Of a DNA stretch of 26,623 bases, positions 13,383 to 21,924 are shown piece by piece. Positions within the stretch are counted from its first letter, which is position 1; each line of letters starts with the position of its first letter. A program made the translations under genes and the position numbers. Below the pieces are notes generated by a model. That model did not search any database. It had not been told where the DNA came from and saw nothing but the letters and a program-made list of their open reading frames with translations. The stretch is from Undivivens sp041654215 (lineage in GTDB: Bacteria > Omnitrophota > Gorgyraeia > Gygaellales > Profunditerraquicolaceae), in NCBI GenBank assembly GCA_041654215.1, contig JBAZDY010000014.1, positions 1 through 26,623 of the forward strand, in the 5' to 3' direction.

Positions 13383-13440
13383 TTTCCGGCCTTCCTTCAT
13401 CAGTCTTTTCAACGCCGCCAAACGCTGGGCGCGCGTAGAG
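13383..13440 (-). pseudogene. Short remnant of a minus-strand gene end
   Basis: On the minus strand the frame reads RAQRLAALKRLMKEGRKNK, a basic amphipathic helix of the sort found at phage protein ends, with no start. Its frame also runs on into the end of the 120-residue gene. It lies between two plus-strand genes and may be another piece of the disrupted leftward region. Weak evidence. Confidence 0.25.
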
Positions 13441-13484
13441 TGGCATATGACAAAAAGGTCGCCCGGGTGGGATGATCTAAACCC

Positions 13485-13512
13485 TTGACGACACATACCG
13501 TTCGGTTATGAT
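13485..13512 (+). promoter_or_regulatory. Promoter of the 230-residue membrane protein gene
   Basis: AACCCTTGACG (-35 TTGACG, 13485-13490), 16 bases, TATGAT (13507-13512), close to the sigma-70 consensus. It lies about 50 bases before the ATG at 13561, with TGGAGA (13549-13554) as the ribosome site. It is the best promoter in the window. Confidence 0.65.
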
Positions 13513-13560
13513 ATTTTCTATCAAGATGAAATTATAAACGGTTAATAATGGAGACACCGA

Positions 13561-14253
13561 ATGAATGAGAAAATACAAAAATTCATAGGCTCACTTCTTG
13601 TCGGGATTGCCATATTATTTCTTGCCGTGGTAGGCTTCCGGTCTTGCGTAATCTCAAAACACGAATACGGTTTTCTTGGCGTTGACGAGGATGGAAGATC
13701 AGCATTGGTTTATCATCTAAACTCGGGCTCTCCAACATCTGTCACGTTTTATACTGAATTCTTTGACCATCCATTTATCAGTCGCCTTTGGCGACCGCCG
13801 ATGAACTGCACTCTTCGCATGAAACAATATATTGACGAAGAGAATGAAGTTGCCATGCGCATCAATGAGGGACTTGCGCGAAAGGCTGAAATTCTCAAAC
13901 CTTTAATCAATAATTTTCTAATGGTTAAGGCTGATCTTCCTTTGTATGGATACGATCCAATATGTCTATCAAAAAACAACACGGTTCCAGCCAATGAATT
14001 CATGACAATAGCCAGAGAGAAAGGCGTTCAAACTGCCCGTGATATGCTTCGGGGATTCGGATTCACGACATTTGAATGGGTAATTAATGGTGAAAAGAAA
14101 ACCATAATACAGTTAAATACGAATGTTTTGAATGGGACCGAAGGTTTCTTCACAGTGCTTGGAAGCGCAAGTAATCACCCATGCGATATGGCGGTTGACT
14201 ACATATGGGGATGGAAAAAAGAATTACCGAAATCGCCTCCGCAGACCCCTTAA
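13561..14253 (+). CDS. Membrane-anchored protein (moron candidate)
   Basis: 230 residues, well supported by its own promoter at 13485 and a TGGAGA site. The N-terminus has one anchor (FIGSLLVGIAILFLAVVGF, about 8-26) followed by a Cys; the remaining ~200 residues look soluble and extracytoplasmic, with mixed alpha/beta character and four or so Cys residues. It ends at 14253, and the convergent 1728-residue gene ends at 14254, so there is no spacer or terminator between them. It is AT-richer than the virion genes. Not recognised. Confidence 0.75.
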   Translation: MNEKIQKFIGSLLVGIAILFLAVVGFRSCVISKHEYGFLGVDEDGRSALVYHLNSGSPTSVTFYTEFFDHPFISRLWRPPMNCTLRMKQYIDEENEVAMRINEGLARKAEILKPLINNFLMVKADLPLYGYDPICLSKNNTVPANEFMTIAREKGVQTARDMLRGFGFTTFEWVINGEKKTIIQLNTNVLNGTEGFFTVLGSASNHPCDMAVDYIWGWKKELPKSPPQTP

Positions 14254-17200
14254 CTAAATCGCTGGCGGTCTAGTCATACCCATTGGAATCGGAAAGGAGC
14301 CCGTTGGCCGGGGCGGGCCCGCATTCCTTGCCTTGAACGGCGCCGGCGTGCCGGGAATGGGGCGGCCAAGAAGTTCCTGTACAAAACGCATCTTTCCTTC
14401 CTTTGCACCAGTCCTCCAAATCTTCTCCAGGATAATGACCTTCTGGGCAGGGTCTAACTGATTATATTGCTCATTCGACAACCAGATGTTCATTCGATTC
14501 ATCCTCGCCTCGCCCACCAATTCCTGATACCTCTCATATTCACGGACGGTCAATTCCCTCGGGACCTGCGGAGGGTGAGTCTTGGGACCCGGCATCATAA
14601 CCCGCCTCTCCGGGATGCTGGGAATGGCCCCAGGATCGCGCGTGGCGCTATAGACCTGGTAAACCTCTCTCATGATCGGGTCGGCTGGGATCTGCCGCGT
14701 CTTGGTCACGTCAATAAAGTTCCATACCCAGGGATTATCGCCTTCGGGCGTTGTCCTGATCGGCCTGCCGAATAAGTCGCGCTTTAAGGGCATATTCTCC
14801 GTCATAAACAACTTTGCCTTCACAGCCCCCTCAAAACTCTCCAACGGGCCATCACCCCTTAATTCCGGAAGATAAGACATCCGCGCGCGATTAATCGCGG
14901 CCAAGGTATTCGGCAAAGGAATGGAAGATGCCGTTTGAAACCATGCGCTTAACCAACTATCATATTGACCTCTTTGCACGGCATCCAGAAGCGCACTTGT
15001 GCCCTTGAGAGTTGACAGATTTAAAACAGCGGCTCCAGTCTGCGGCACAATGCTCAATAATTCCCCTGCTAAATTCCCCATCCTCTGCGCGGCAGATAAT
15101 CCAGCCTTATCAAGCGTTCTTTGCACGGCTTCATGGCTGTTGGCGGCGATCGTGCAATTCAACCCGAAGAATCCAAGATATTGAAAGTTAATCAGTCGGT
15201 CGCCTTCCCGCCATTCGCTTGATTCCCCTCGTTTTAACCGATTAAGGGCTGACAAATTCAAACTATTTGGCGCGCCGGCGCCATATTGCAATCCGCGCCG
15301 CTTCGGATCCTTATCTGGATCTCCCATAATAATCCCGTGCTTTGCTAAATATAATGCCGCCAACGTCATCATAGCTCCCGTGACCGTCTGGCCTATATTC
15401 AAATTCGCCGCGCGACGATCGCCCTTAACAGCCGCCCGCACCGCTTCATAAAGCGGAATCGGCGGCAGGGCATACCGCATACCTTCAAGCATAATATTTG
15501 AGGGTGTCTTAACATAAGGTACAACTGTCCGCGCCGCCACTGTGGCTACCGGGCTACCTTCCATTTTCTTAAACGCAAAATTAAGTATATCGGATAATGG
15601 ATTGTCCTGCTGGAACACCGCCTCACGCATCTCTTTCTCCACTACCTCGCGCGCTTTTGCGTCCGGGAAACGGATAAACTTTTGAAGTTCTTCCCCCTGA
15701 AATCCCCTCAATCGGCCTTGCTCAGCAAGCCCTTTCATTCGGGCGGCCTCACTGAACGGTAAATCCCCGAAAGAAAGCATGCGCAACATCGGCTCCGCTT
15801 CAACGCCCAGAACGGCTTCAAGCGCTTTCTTGAAGCGGTCAATTTTGGAAATCTTTCCTTCCCGCGTAAGGGCCAAACCTTCCCCTGACCACGCCTGGAC
15901 GGCCGCCCGCAACGGCCGGAATCCCTGTATAGTTTCCCCCGAAATCTTCTCCGCCGTCTTACCGCCGGTAAATTGCTGACCTGCAATCTTCACTCCCTGG
16001 TATGCACCCTTGAACGCCTCAAATGTTCCCACCGTCGGACTCAATACTGTCCGTCGTCCGCCGCTAAATAAACTTTCCACCTTATCCAGTGCCGCTCCGA
16101 TCGCCTTCCCGGTGTCCCGTAACGGCATCAGAAATAAATTGCCGGTGATATTACGGATTTGACTGAGTGGGGTTAGCAGGTTGCCCTGAAGCGCCTGGGT
16201 CAGCATTTTGCTGATTGACATTGGCGTCATGTCCCGAACCATGGCAACCAACCGCCGGTTTGACGCATTAGCCAATCGCTCCATTTCATCCGCGTGCTTC
16301 GCATTTGCATCGGTGAATTCGCGCTCCAGCATTCGTTCTGCCGTGTGGAATAAATCCCGCGCCCTAAAATCCTCGTCAATGAAACCTTTTAATCTTTCGC
16401 GCTGCGCGCCGGAAAGTTGCCGCTTATTGCGGTTAAGTTCCATCTCAATCATTAATAACTGGCCTTCCGGAGTCCGGGTTTTAAGCTCCGCATATTGCCG
16501 GAGTAATTGCGCGATCTTCGTGCCCTTTTGCGACATGCGCGCCACGTCCTCCTGCACATCCTGGCCGCGCGCCAATTTGCGGTTAAAAAGTTCCAACCCA
16601 GCCTTGACCGAAATGTTATCCGGACCGTCAGCTACCGGCGTTGTGTCCCTGGCAACAGCCAATTCATCATCGGTCATGCGGTTTAAGCGCTCATTAATTG
16701 CGCGATAACTCTGCGGATCGTAATAATTTTCCGGGTTTGCGCGGACCGCGGCCGCCTGGTCTGGAGGAAGTTCTTCCATCCCGGCCACTCGCTTGGCAAA
16801 GCCGCGCATCTTACCGCCTTCCCTGGCGGCAACTTCCCGCATGAATGTATCCAGCCCGGCCGCCTGGGTGGCACGAGGGCCGTGGGACTCCGGCCGCGCA
16901 AACCAATCCGCGCGCATGTCCGGTGTCATATCCTTGTGCAAATACGTGATGCCGCCGGCGGGATGATCAATAAGTTGAATCCGGCCCGGGTATAGTTTAT
17001 CCAGCTCGGATTTGTTTTGCGGGGATGGAGCGGGGCTTAAGCCACGAGATGTTTCTGTTCCCGGGCGTGTTTGCTGTCCCGATATGCCTGGGCCTTTTCC
17101 AGATTCTGCCGGACCGGGCCCTGACTGCGCCACTGCCGGTATTCCTTGAACAGACTCGGTTCCTGCGCGAACTCCGGCGGCCAGAACGCTCCCGGACGAT

Positions 17201-19440
17201 TCTCCTGGTTGTGCTTTTGCTCCGCCGCCCAGCAGCGCGCGAATAGTTTCCGCTTTTCCTCGGATAAATTCTCTGATTTGCCTTGCATTTTGCCCTCCGT
17301 CCTGAACGCGCAATTCCCGCTCCAAATTCTGAATCAGTTTAGCACTACTATGGGAATGCGCAAGCATTAAATCGTTTAAAATTTGCTTTGGACTTTCGTT
17401 GATTATCTTGCTCATGCGGTTGGCGAGCGCGCGCAACGTCGGTTGTCCCACCGGCTTCCCCGCCTGAAGCGCGGTTAAAACCGCAATGTTATTAACAGGA
17501 ATGCCTTGGTTGGCCAAGGCTTCCCTCAATCCATCCGTGGTCTCTCCGCTGGTGAAAATATCATCCACAATTATCACGTTTTTCCCGGCTGTCCGCGCCG
17601 CCAAGTTCGGATCAATGACTTCAAAGGTTGAAGGATCCATCATCTTGCGAATGTAACCCGACCGTTTCTTCGCGGGTTCACGCGCATTGCCTTTTGCATA
17701 ATCAAATTCCTTGATGATTTCCCCGCCAAAATCAGATTGTAAACGCGCCGCAAGTTCGTCAGCAATTAGATTTTTACCGGAAGTTGAAGGCGTTACCAAA
17801 TAGACGTTATCCTTTCCTTTCAACGCCGGCGCGTATTCGTCCGGTTTATAATAATTTTCCACCAACCGCTCTGCGTTCTCAGGTGTCTGCCCCGTCTTGT
17901 TCAAAAGCATCTTCCGCTGGACCAGATGCAAGGTGTTCGGGGTGGAAAATATCACCGGCGATGGTTTGATCTCAGCCAGTGGTTTCACCGGCGTTATCAC
18001 CCCAGGCGTTTTGCCTGCCCCGAGCGGAGCCGGTTCTATCCGCGGAGCCGAAGAACCTCCTGCTCCACCCGCGATTTCCGTTTTCCCTTGTGCTTGAACC
18101 ACTCCACCTGCTCCAGCCGCCGCTCCGCCTGCTCCCGGCTGGGATACGGCCCGCCCAGGTTGCGGCCTTCCTCGCTCAATACCCGCCATCCGCCTTTGAC
18201 TTTCCTGATCATAATTTATTCCTTTCCCTTTCAATTCATTGCCAATTTGCATCGTTTCCGGCGTATTTAAAAGTTCCCGGGCGGCCATATCCCCGCGCCG
18301 CGCGCGGGTTAAAATCCCGAACATGAAATCGGTCATAGCCTGCGTTCCCAGCGTGGCCACCGCATACTTCGGCCAATCGGACGGATTACCGTTCTGCTCC
18401 GCCATCCTCTGCGCCTCCTGAATACCGTTCATATAGGCTTCCGTATTTATCCCCGCATTAGTCAAAATCGCCGTCGTCTTGGCCAGCCAATTCCGGGGTA
18501 ATTGAGAGGCCATGGTGGGTGTGCCCATGATGGAGATTGAATGCAATGCCGCTTGGGTCTTTTCCTCCGGCGTTCCGGGCGTGCTGGCAAAAATGGCTGC
18601 GGATGCCTTGGCGTTCTGGATGGCCGCCTGACGCATTAATTCCCGGCTTCCGGTCAGTTCGGCCGGTTGGGCCCCGCTTACCTTGTGTAATAGTGCAAGG
18701 TCAATCGCCAGTGATAACGCCCCCTCCCCGATCTGCTGGGCCACATAAGCCGGAATCCCGCCATGTTTATGGATTTCATTAAGGGTTTCTGCATGGGTTT
18801 CCCGCACCTCATCCATAAAATCATTGGCCACCTGCTCCCCCTGGGCCTTAATTTGTGCAGCTTTTGATTCCTCAAGAGGCTGGGTCGGCTTTAGTTGCCG
18901 GCTTTCTTGGAATTTCTGCATCGTTTCAGGAAAGGCCTGCCATAAATACGTGAATGCCTTATCCCGGATTGCCCGTGGAAGCCCGGTAACGCCCTGGGCC
19001 GTGTCTTCAAGTCCCTGCACAATTTGCGCCCCTTTCTCAGCCAACATACCCCCGGCGCTGGTCGCGGTCCGTGCTATATTCCCGCCAATTCCTTTTGATT
19101 GCAGATAATCCGGCAACCTACTGGCTTCCGGCGTGGATGCTGGACTAACCGGCGCCGAAGCGGCAAACGGATCATAATCAACTGGAATGAGATTCCCGCC
19201 CACCACTTCCTCCTTGGCCCCCGCAGCCGCCTTAACGACAGATGGAACGCCAGGGGACGGCTCCGGCGGTATCAGCTCCTTCGCGGGAGCCGCCTGCGCC
19301 GGCGTGGCAAAGGGGTCATAATCCACCGGTATCAAATTTCCGGCCGCAGGAGTCGTTTTAACCCTTACAAGATTGGAAGGCGGTTCAGCAATTCCCGCCG
19401 GGGCGGCAAACGGATCATAATCAACTGGAATAAGAGCCAT
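14254..19440 (-). CDS. Giant multi-domain virion/polyvalent protein with phosphoribosyltransferase domain
   Basis: 1728 residues; the ATG at 19440 overlaps the upstream TAA as TAATG. It starts with three tags LIPVDYDPFA at about 3, 36 and 84. Residues ~120-420 are helical; a Gly/Pro-rich linker follows. A phosphoribosyltransferase domain lies at ~540-680, with VIIVDDIFTSGETTDG (~622-637) as the PRPP-binding loop. Then come long helical regions with QIRNITGNLFLMPLRDTG, and a hydrophobic segment near 1340 (TVTGAMMTLAALYLAKHG) before a region resembling the C-terminal modules of phage large polyvalent proteins (LPD38-like, from memory). Such proteins are packaged and injected with the DNA (ejection or internal core role, or counter-defence). 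It follows the tail genes in the same run. Confidence 0.8.
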   Translation of the reverse strand: MALIPVDYDPFAAPAGIAEPPSNLVRVKTTPAAGNLIPVDYDPFATPAQAAPAKELIPPEPSPGVPSVVKAAAGAKEEVVGGNLIPVDYDPFAASAPVSPASTPEASRLPDYLQSKGIGGNIARTATSAGGMLAEKGAQIVQGLEDTAQGVTGLPRAIRDKAFTYLWQAFPETMQKFQESRQLKPTQPLEESKAAQIKAQGEQVANDFMDEVRETHAETLNEIHKHGGIPAYVAQQIGEGALSLAIDLALLHKVSGAQPAELTGSRELMRQAAIQNAKASAAIFASTPGTPEEKTQAALHSISIMGTPTMASQLPRNWLAKTTAILTNAGINTEAYMNGIQEAQRMAEQNGNPSDWPKYAVATLGTQAMTDFMFGILTRARRGDMAARELLNTPETMQIGNELKGKGINYDQESQRRMAGIERGRPQPGRAVSQPGAGGAAAGAGGVVQAQGKTEIAGGAGGSSAPRIEPAPLGAGKTPGVITPVKPLAEIKPSPVIFSTPNTLHLVQRKMLLNKTGQTPENAERLVENYYKPDEYAPALKGKDNVYLVTPSTSGKNLIADELAARLQSDFGGEIIKEFDYAKGNAREPAKKRSGYIRKMMDPSTFEVIDPNLAARTAGKNVIIVDDIFTSGETTDGLREALANQGIPVNNIAVLTALQAGKPVGQPTLRALANRMSKIINESPKQILNDLMLAHSHSSAKLIQNLERELRVQDGGQNARQIREFIRGKAETIRALLGGGAKAQPGESSGSVLAAGVRAGTESVQGIPAVAQSGPGPAESGKGPGISGQQTRPGTETSRGLSPAPSPQNKSELDKLYPGRIQLIDHPAGGITYLHKDMTPDMRADWFARPESHGPRATQAAGLDTFMREVAAREGGKMRGFAKRVAGMEELPPDQAAAVRANPENYYDPQSYRAINERLNRMTDDELAVARDTTPVADGPDNISVKAGLELFNRKLARGQDVQEDVARMSQKGTKIAQLLRQYAELKTRTPEGQLLMIEMELNRNKRQLSGAQRERLKGFIDEDFRARDLFHTAERMLEREFTDANAKHADEMERLANASNRRLVAMVRDMTPMSISKMLTQALQGNLLTPLSQIRNITGNLFLMPLRDTGKAIGAALDKVESLFSGGRRTVLSPTVGTFEAFKGAYQGVKIAGQQFTGGKTAEKISGETIQGFRPLRAAVQAWSGEGLALTREGKISKIDRFKKALEAVLGVEAEPMLRMLSFGDLPFSEAARMKGLAEQGRLRGFQGEELQKFIRFPDAKAREVVEKEMREAVFQQDNPLSDILNFAFKKMEGSPVATVAARTVVPYVKTPSNIMLEGMRYALPPIPLYEAVRAAVKGDRRAANLNIGQTVTGAMMTLAALYLAKHGIIMGDPDKDPKRRGLQYGAGAPNSLNLSALNRLKRGESSEWREGDRLINFQYLGFFGLNCTIAANSHEAVQRTLDKAGLSAAQRMGNLAGELLSIVPQTGAAVLNLSTLKGTSALLDAVQRGQYDSWLSAWFQTASSIPLPNTLAAINRARMSYLPELRGDGPLESFEGAVKAKLFMTENMPLKRDLFGRPIRTTPEGDNPWVWNFIDVTKTRQIPADPIMREVYQVYSATRDPGAIPSIPERRVMMPGPKTHPPQVPRELTVREYERYQELVGEARMNRMNIWLSNEQYNQLDPAQKVIILEKIWRTGAKEGKMRFVQELLGRPIPGTPAPFKARNAGPPRPTGSFPIPMGMTRPPAI

Positions 19441-20921
19441 TAAGTCACCTGTAAATATTTACCGGGCCTGTTTGGATCGGGAATATACCATTTACCATCC
19501 GGAGCTTTATTCGCCCCGGGCCTCGGCGGAGTCTCTATGCCTGTCGCCACCGGCGGAATCACCGTTGGAGCAACCGCTGTTCCCGGAGAAATACCCCCTT
19601 TCTCCTCCTGGGGCGCGGGCAGGTTTACCGGCGCCGCTGGCGTCCCAGTAGCCCTCGGTTGCGCCCCGGGCATGACCGGCGTAGTCCCAGGGAGAACGCC
19701 GGGCGGAATATATGGAGTCAATGGCATATCGTTCGCATCCCTCCCAAACCCCTTCTTTTTTATCGCAGGTTTTGGAAGCGCTCCAACGCGCCCCTCATTC
19801 AAATCATACATCTCCTCATCCGGCTTCATCGTCTTCCATGCCTCCAAGGCTTCTTTTTCAATCCGGGCGCGGTCAAGAACTCGTTTCTCCTCCACCGTCA
19901 CATGCGGCGGCGGTTTCCTCTTCCACCCATCCGGCGTCTGCTCATAATTCTCATAGAACACCGCTTTTTGTTCTGGGGGCGCCTTACTCTTCCAATCTTG
20001 ATATGTGGCCTCGCGCGTCGCCGCCTCAACTAGCGCTTTACCGGTCGCCGCCCTGGTCGCCTCCTTCTCTTCCCATTCCCGCACAAACGGCGCCGGCATA
20101 TTCTCCACCGCCCGGCGCTGAATATGTCCAAGAATCTCCTGCCCTGCCCCCGGTAATGTCGCCAATCCCCGCTCAAATTCTTCACGGCTTTGCCAGGCCG
20201 GCACTTGCCTCAAATACTCCGCCAGGTTCCGATCGTATTCCGCCCGCCGGGCCGCCAGGACCGGATCCCCCTCTATCCCGCCATACATCTGCCTCATCTC
20301 CAGCAGACTCGTCCCCTTCGGTATCGTCAGCGGCCTCATCGTCCCGCCCCATCCCGAGGGCGCCCCCCCCGCCGCTGGCCTGCCCTCCAGCGCCCCGGAA
20401 TCAAGGGAAGGCGGCCGGCCTCCCCCGATCTCCGGGCCCTCCAGCAGTTGCTTGACAACCGAGCCGCCTCCAAATCCCCCCTCCGTAACCGGATTAAATA
20501 CCACGCCCGCCGCCCCCTGACTCCTCAAATTGCTTGCTATCTCGCGCCGACGAAACCGCTCCGCGCCGGCCGGCATCAATCCTGTTTCCGCCGGCCGCCC
20601 TGGCCCGGCCGCAAAACTGCTCTCCAACGGCCTTGCAACCTCTCTCCCGCCGGACGGAATACTCTGCTCAAACTTCCCGTAAAAATCATCCATCCGGTTC
20701 ACGTCCTGCCCCTGCGTTAACCGCTGATAATCGCTCAACCCCATCCCGCCTAAATTACCGGCCGCTTCCGGCACCGTCCCTGCTATCCGGCGCGGATTAT
20801 AAAATCTCGCCGGAGCATAACCCGCTATACCGTGCGATTGAATGCCGCGCGCCTGGTATTCGCGCCTCTGTTCGTCGCTCATAAACAACGGGTCCATAAC
20901 TCTGTTTATTCTTGTCGCCAT
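19440..20921 (-). CDS. Pro/Gly-rich virion-type protein
   Basis: 493 residues with a GGGGG site upstream; the stop overlaps the start of the giant protein. The N-terminus (MDPLFMSDEQRREYQARG) is followed by long Pro/Gly/Ala-rich stretches, a charged helical part near 330-370 (VEEKRVLDRARIEKEALEAW), and a second proline-rich part ending APDGKWYIPDPNRPGKYLQV. That ending recurs in phage virion proteins encoded beside large ejection proteins, as far as I recall. By position it may be a partner of the 1728-residue protein, comparable to the T7 internal core proteins. No enzymatic motif is seen. Confidence 0.65.
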   Translation of the reverse strand: MATRINRVMDPLFMSDEQRREYQARGIQSHGIAGYAPARFYNPRRIAGTVPEAAGNLGGMGLSDYQRLTQGQDVNRMDDFYGKFEQSIPSGGREVARPLESSFAAGPGRPAETGLMPAGAERFRRREIASNLRSQGAAGVVFNPVTEGGFGGGSVVKQLLEGPEIGGGRPPSLDSGALEGRPAAGGAPSGWGGTMRPLTIPKGTSLLEMRQMYGGIEGDPVLAARRAEYDRNLAEYLRQVPAWQSREEFERGLATLPGAGQEILGHIQRRAVENMPAPFVREWEEKEATRAATGKALVEAATREATYQDWKSKAPPEQKAVFYENYEQTPDGWKRKPPPHVTVEEKRVLDRARIEKEALEAWKTMKPDEEMYDLNEGRVGALPKPAIKKKGFGRDANDMPLTPYIPPGVLPGTTPVMPGAQPRATGTPAAPVNLPAPQEEKGGISPGTAVAPTVIPPVATGIETPPRPGANKAPDGKWYIPDPNRPGKYLQVT

Positions 20922-20946
20922 AAAACCCCCAATCTTTCTTTTCGCT

Positions 20947-21924
20947 TTAATTATATGTAAAAACCCACTTGGTCAGAAATACCGGATTATACAAATTTAT
21001 GGCGTAAGCCGCGTTCCATGGCGATGAGCAGTTAATCGGTATAAGCTCAATCGGGTTTCCCTCATTCTTGAATAGATAATCACTGGTATAGGAATCACCT
21101 GCGGAATTAAAAGCCAGATCACTAACGTCGTTCGCTTTGAAATATTTTCCATTTTCGGCGCCTATCCCGTCAATGTCCATAAACGCTCCATCAATGGCTC
21201 TGACAAGAAAATATGTGTCCGCCACAAATGGCAGAATGAAATCTGTCACATAAATTTTGATTTTCTCAGTGTATCTTGTGCTCCAAAAATATTTGTCATA
21301 AGTTTGAAGACAGCAACTTCCGATGACCCAATAATACGCGGCCGGCGATTGCTCTGCCCAACTCGCCGCATTCCAATTATTTATGTTTTGCGTCCGCGCC
21401 GCCTCGCAATTCATTATATGATTTTCACCGACGGCTCTTCGCTTCAAACATCCTTCAATGGAATGCGTCGCGCCGCCCACCGTGTATTGCAATGCGCTAA
21501 ATCCCTTCTGTATGTCCTCAAAACACCACGCCCCGCGTATATCCCCGCTTGCCGGAAATCCATAACTCCAATCATCGCTTTTGTTCACTTTCCGCCGAAA
21601 GCTATCCCCGCTTGTCGCGCTTACATTCAACCCCGCCGCCGCCTGCCATGTTGCTTTTGTGTAATACAAAAAACCAGTTCCTGCCTCATTCAACGGACCG
21701 TTCGCGGAATCAATAAAATACACGCAGTTTGCTTCCAGCCATCCCATTATCCCGCTCCAGATCGTTCTGTCCTGCGCGTTTGCACCCTCCGTTAAAAGAT
21801 TGATCCCTTCCACGCTCTGCCCTAACGCCTGTTTGTGTTCAATATACGAGGCTATTATCTCGTTCGCGCCGGCTAAATCCTGCCCGCCTTTGGTCCAACT
21901 TTCTGCTGGTGTAAATGCTCCCAT
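20947..21924 (-). CDS. Tail/virion-type protein (325 aa)
   Basis: The ATG at 21924 (MGAFTPAESW) overlaps the upstream TAA as TAATG, so a longer reading from 21948 is rejected. The protein is rich in Tyr, Trp, Asn and small residues and is predicted mostly beta (KIKIYVTDFILPFVADTYFL; IDGAFMDIDGIGAENGKYF), as expected of a phage tail or receptor-binding component. Several Cys residues (WVIGSCCLQ, ENHIMNCEAA) are unusual for an exposed fibre. No known family is identified. Confidence 0.6.
   Translation of the reverse strand: MGAFTPAESWTKGGQDLAGANEIIASYIEHKQALGQSVEGINLLTEGANAQDRTIWSGIMGWLEANCVYFIDSANGPLNEAGTGFLYYTKATWQAAAGLNVSATSGDSFRRKVNKSDDWSYGFPASGDIRGAWCFEDIQKGFSALQYTVGGATHSIEGCLKRRAVGENHIMNCEAARTQNINNWNAASWAEQSPAAYYWVIGSCCLQTYDKYFWSTRYTEKIKIYVTDFILPFVADTYFLVRAIDGAFMDIDGIGAENGKYFKANDVSDLAFNSAGDSYTSDYLFKNEGNPIELIPINCSSPWNAAYAINLYNPVFLTKWVFTYN

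Noticed and set aside
19712..20455. Long plus-strand ORF opposite the Pro/Gly-rich gene
   Set aside because: It is the mirror of a GC-rich gene (Pro/Ser/Arg-rich translation), with no ribosome site. The minus-strand gene is coupled to its neighbour by TAATG.
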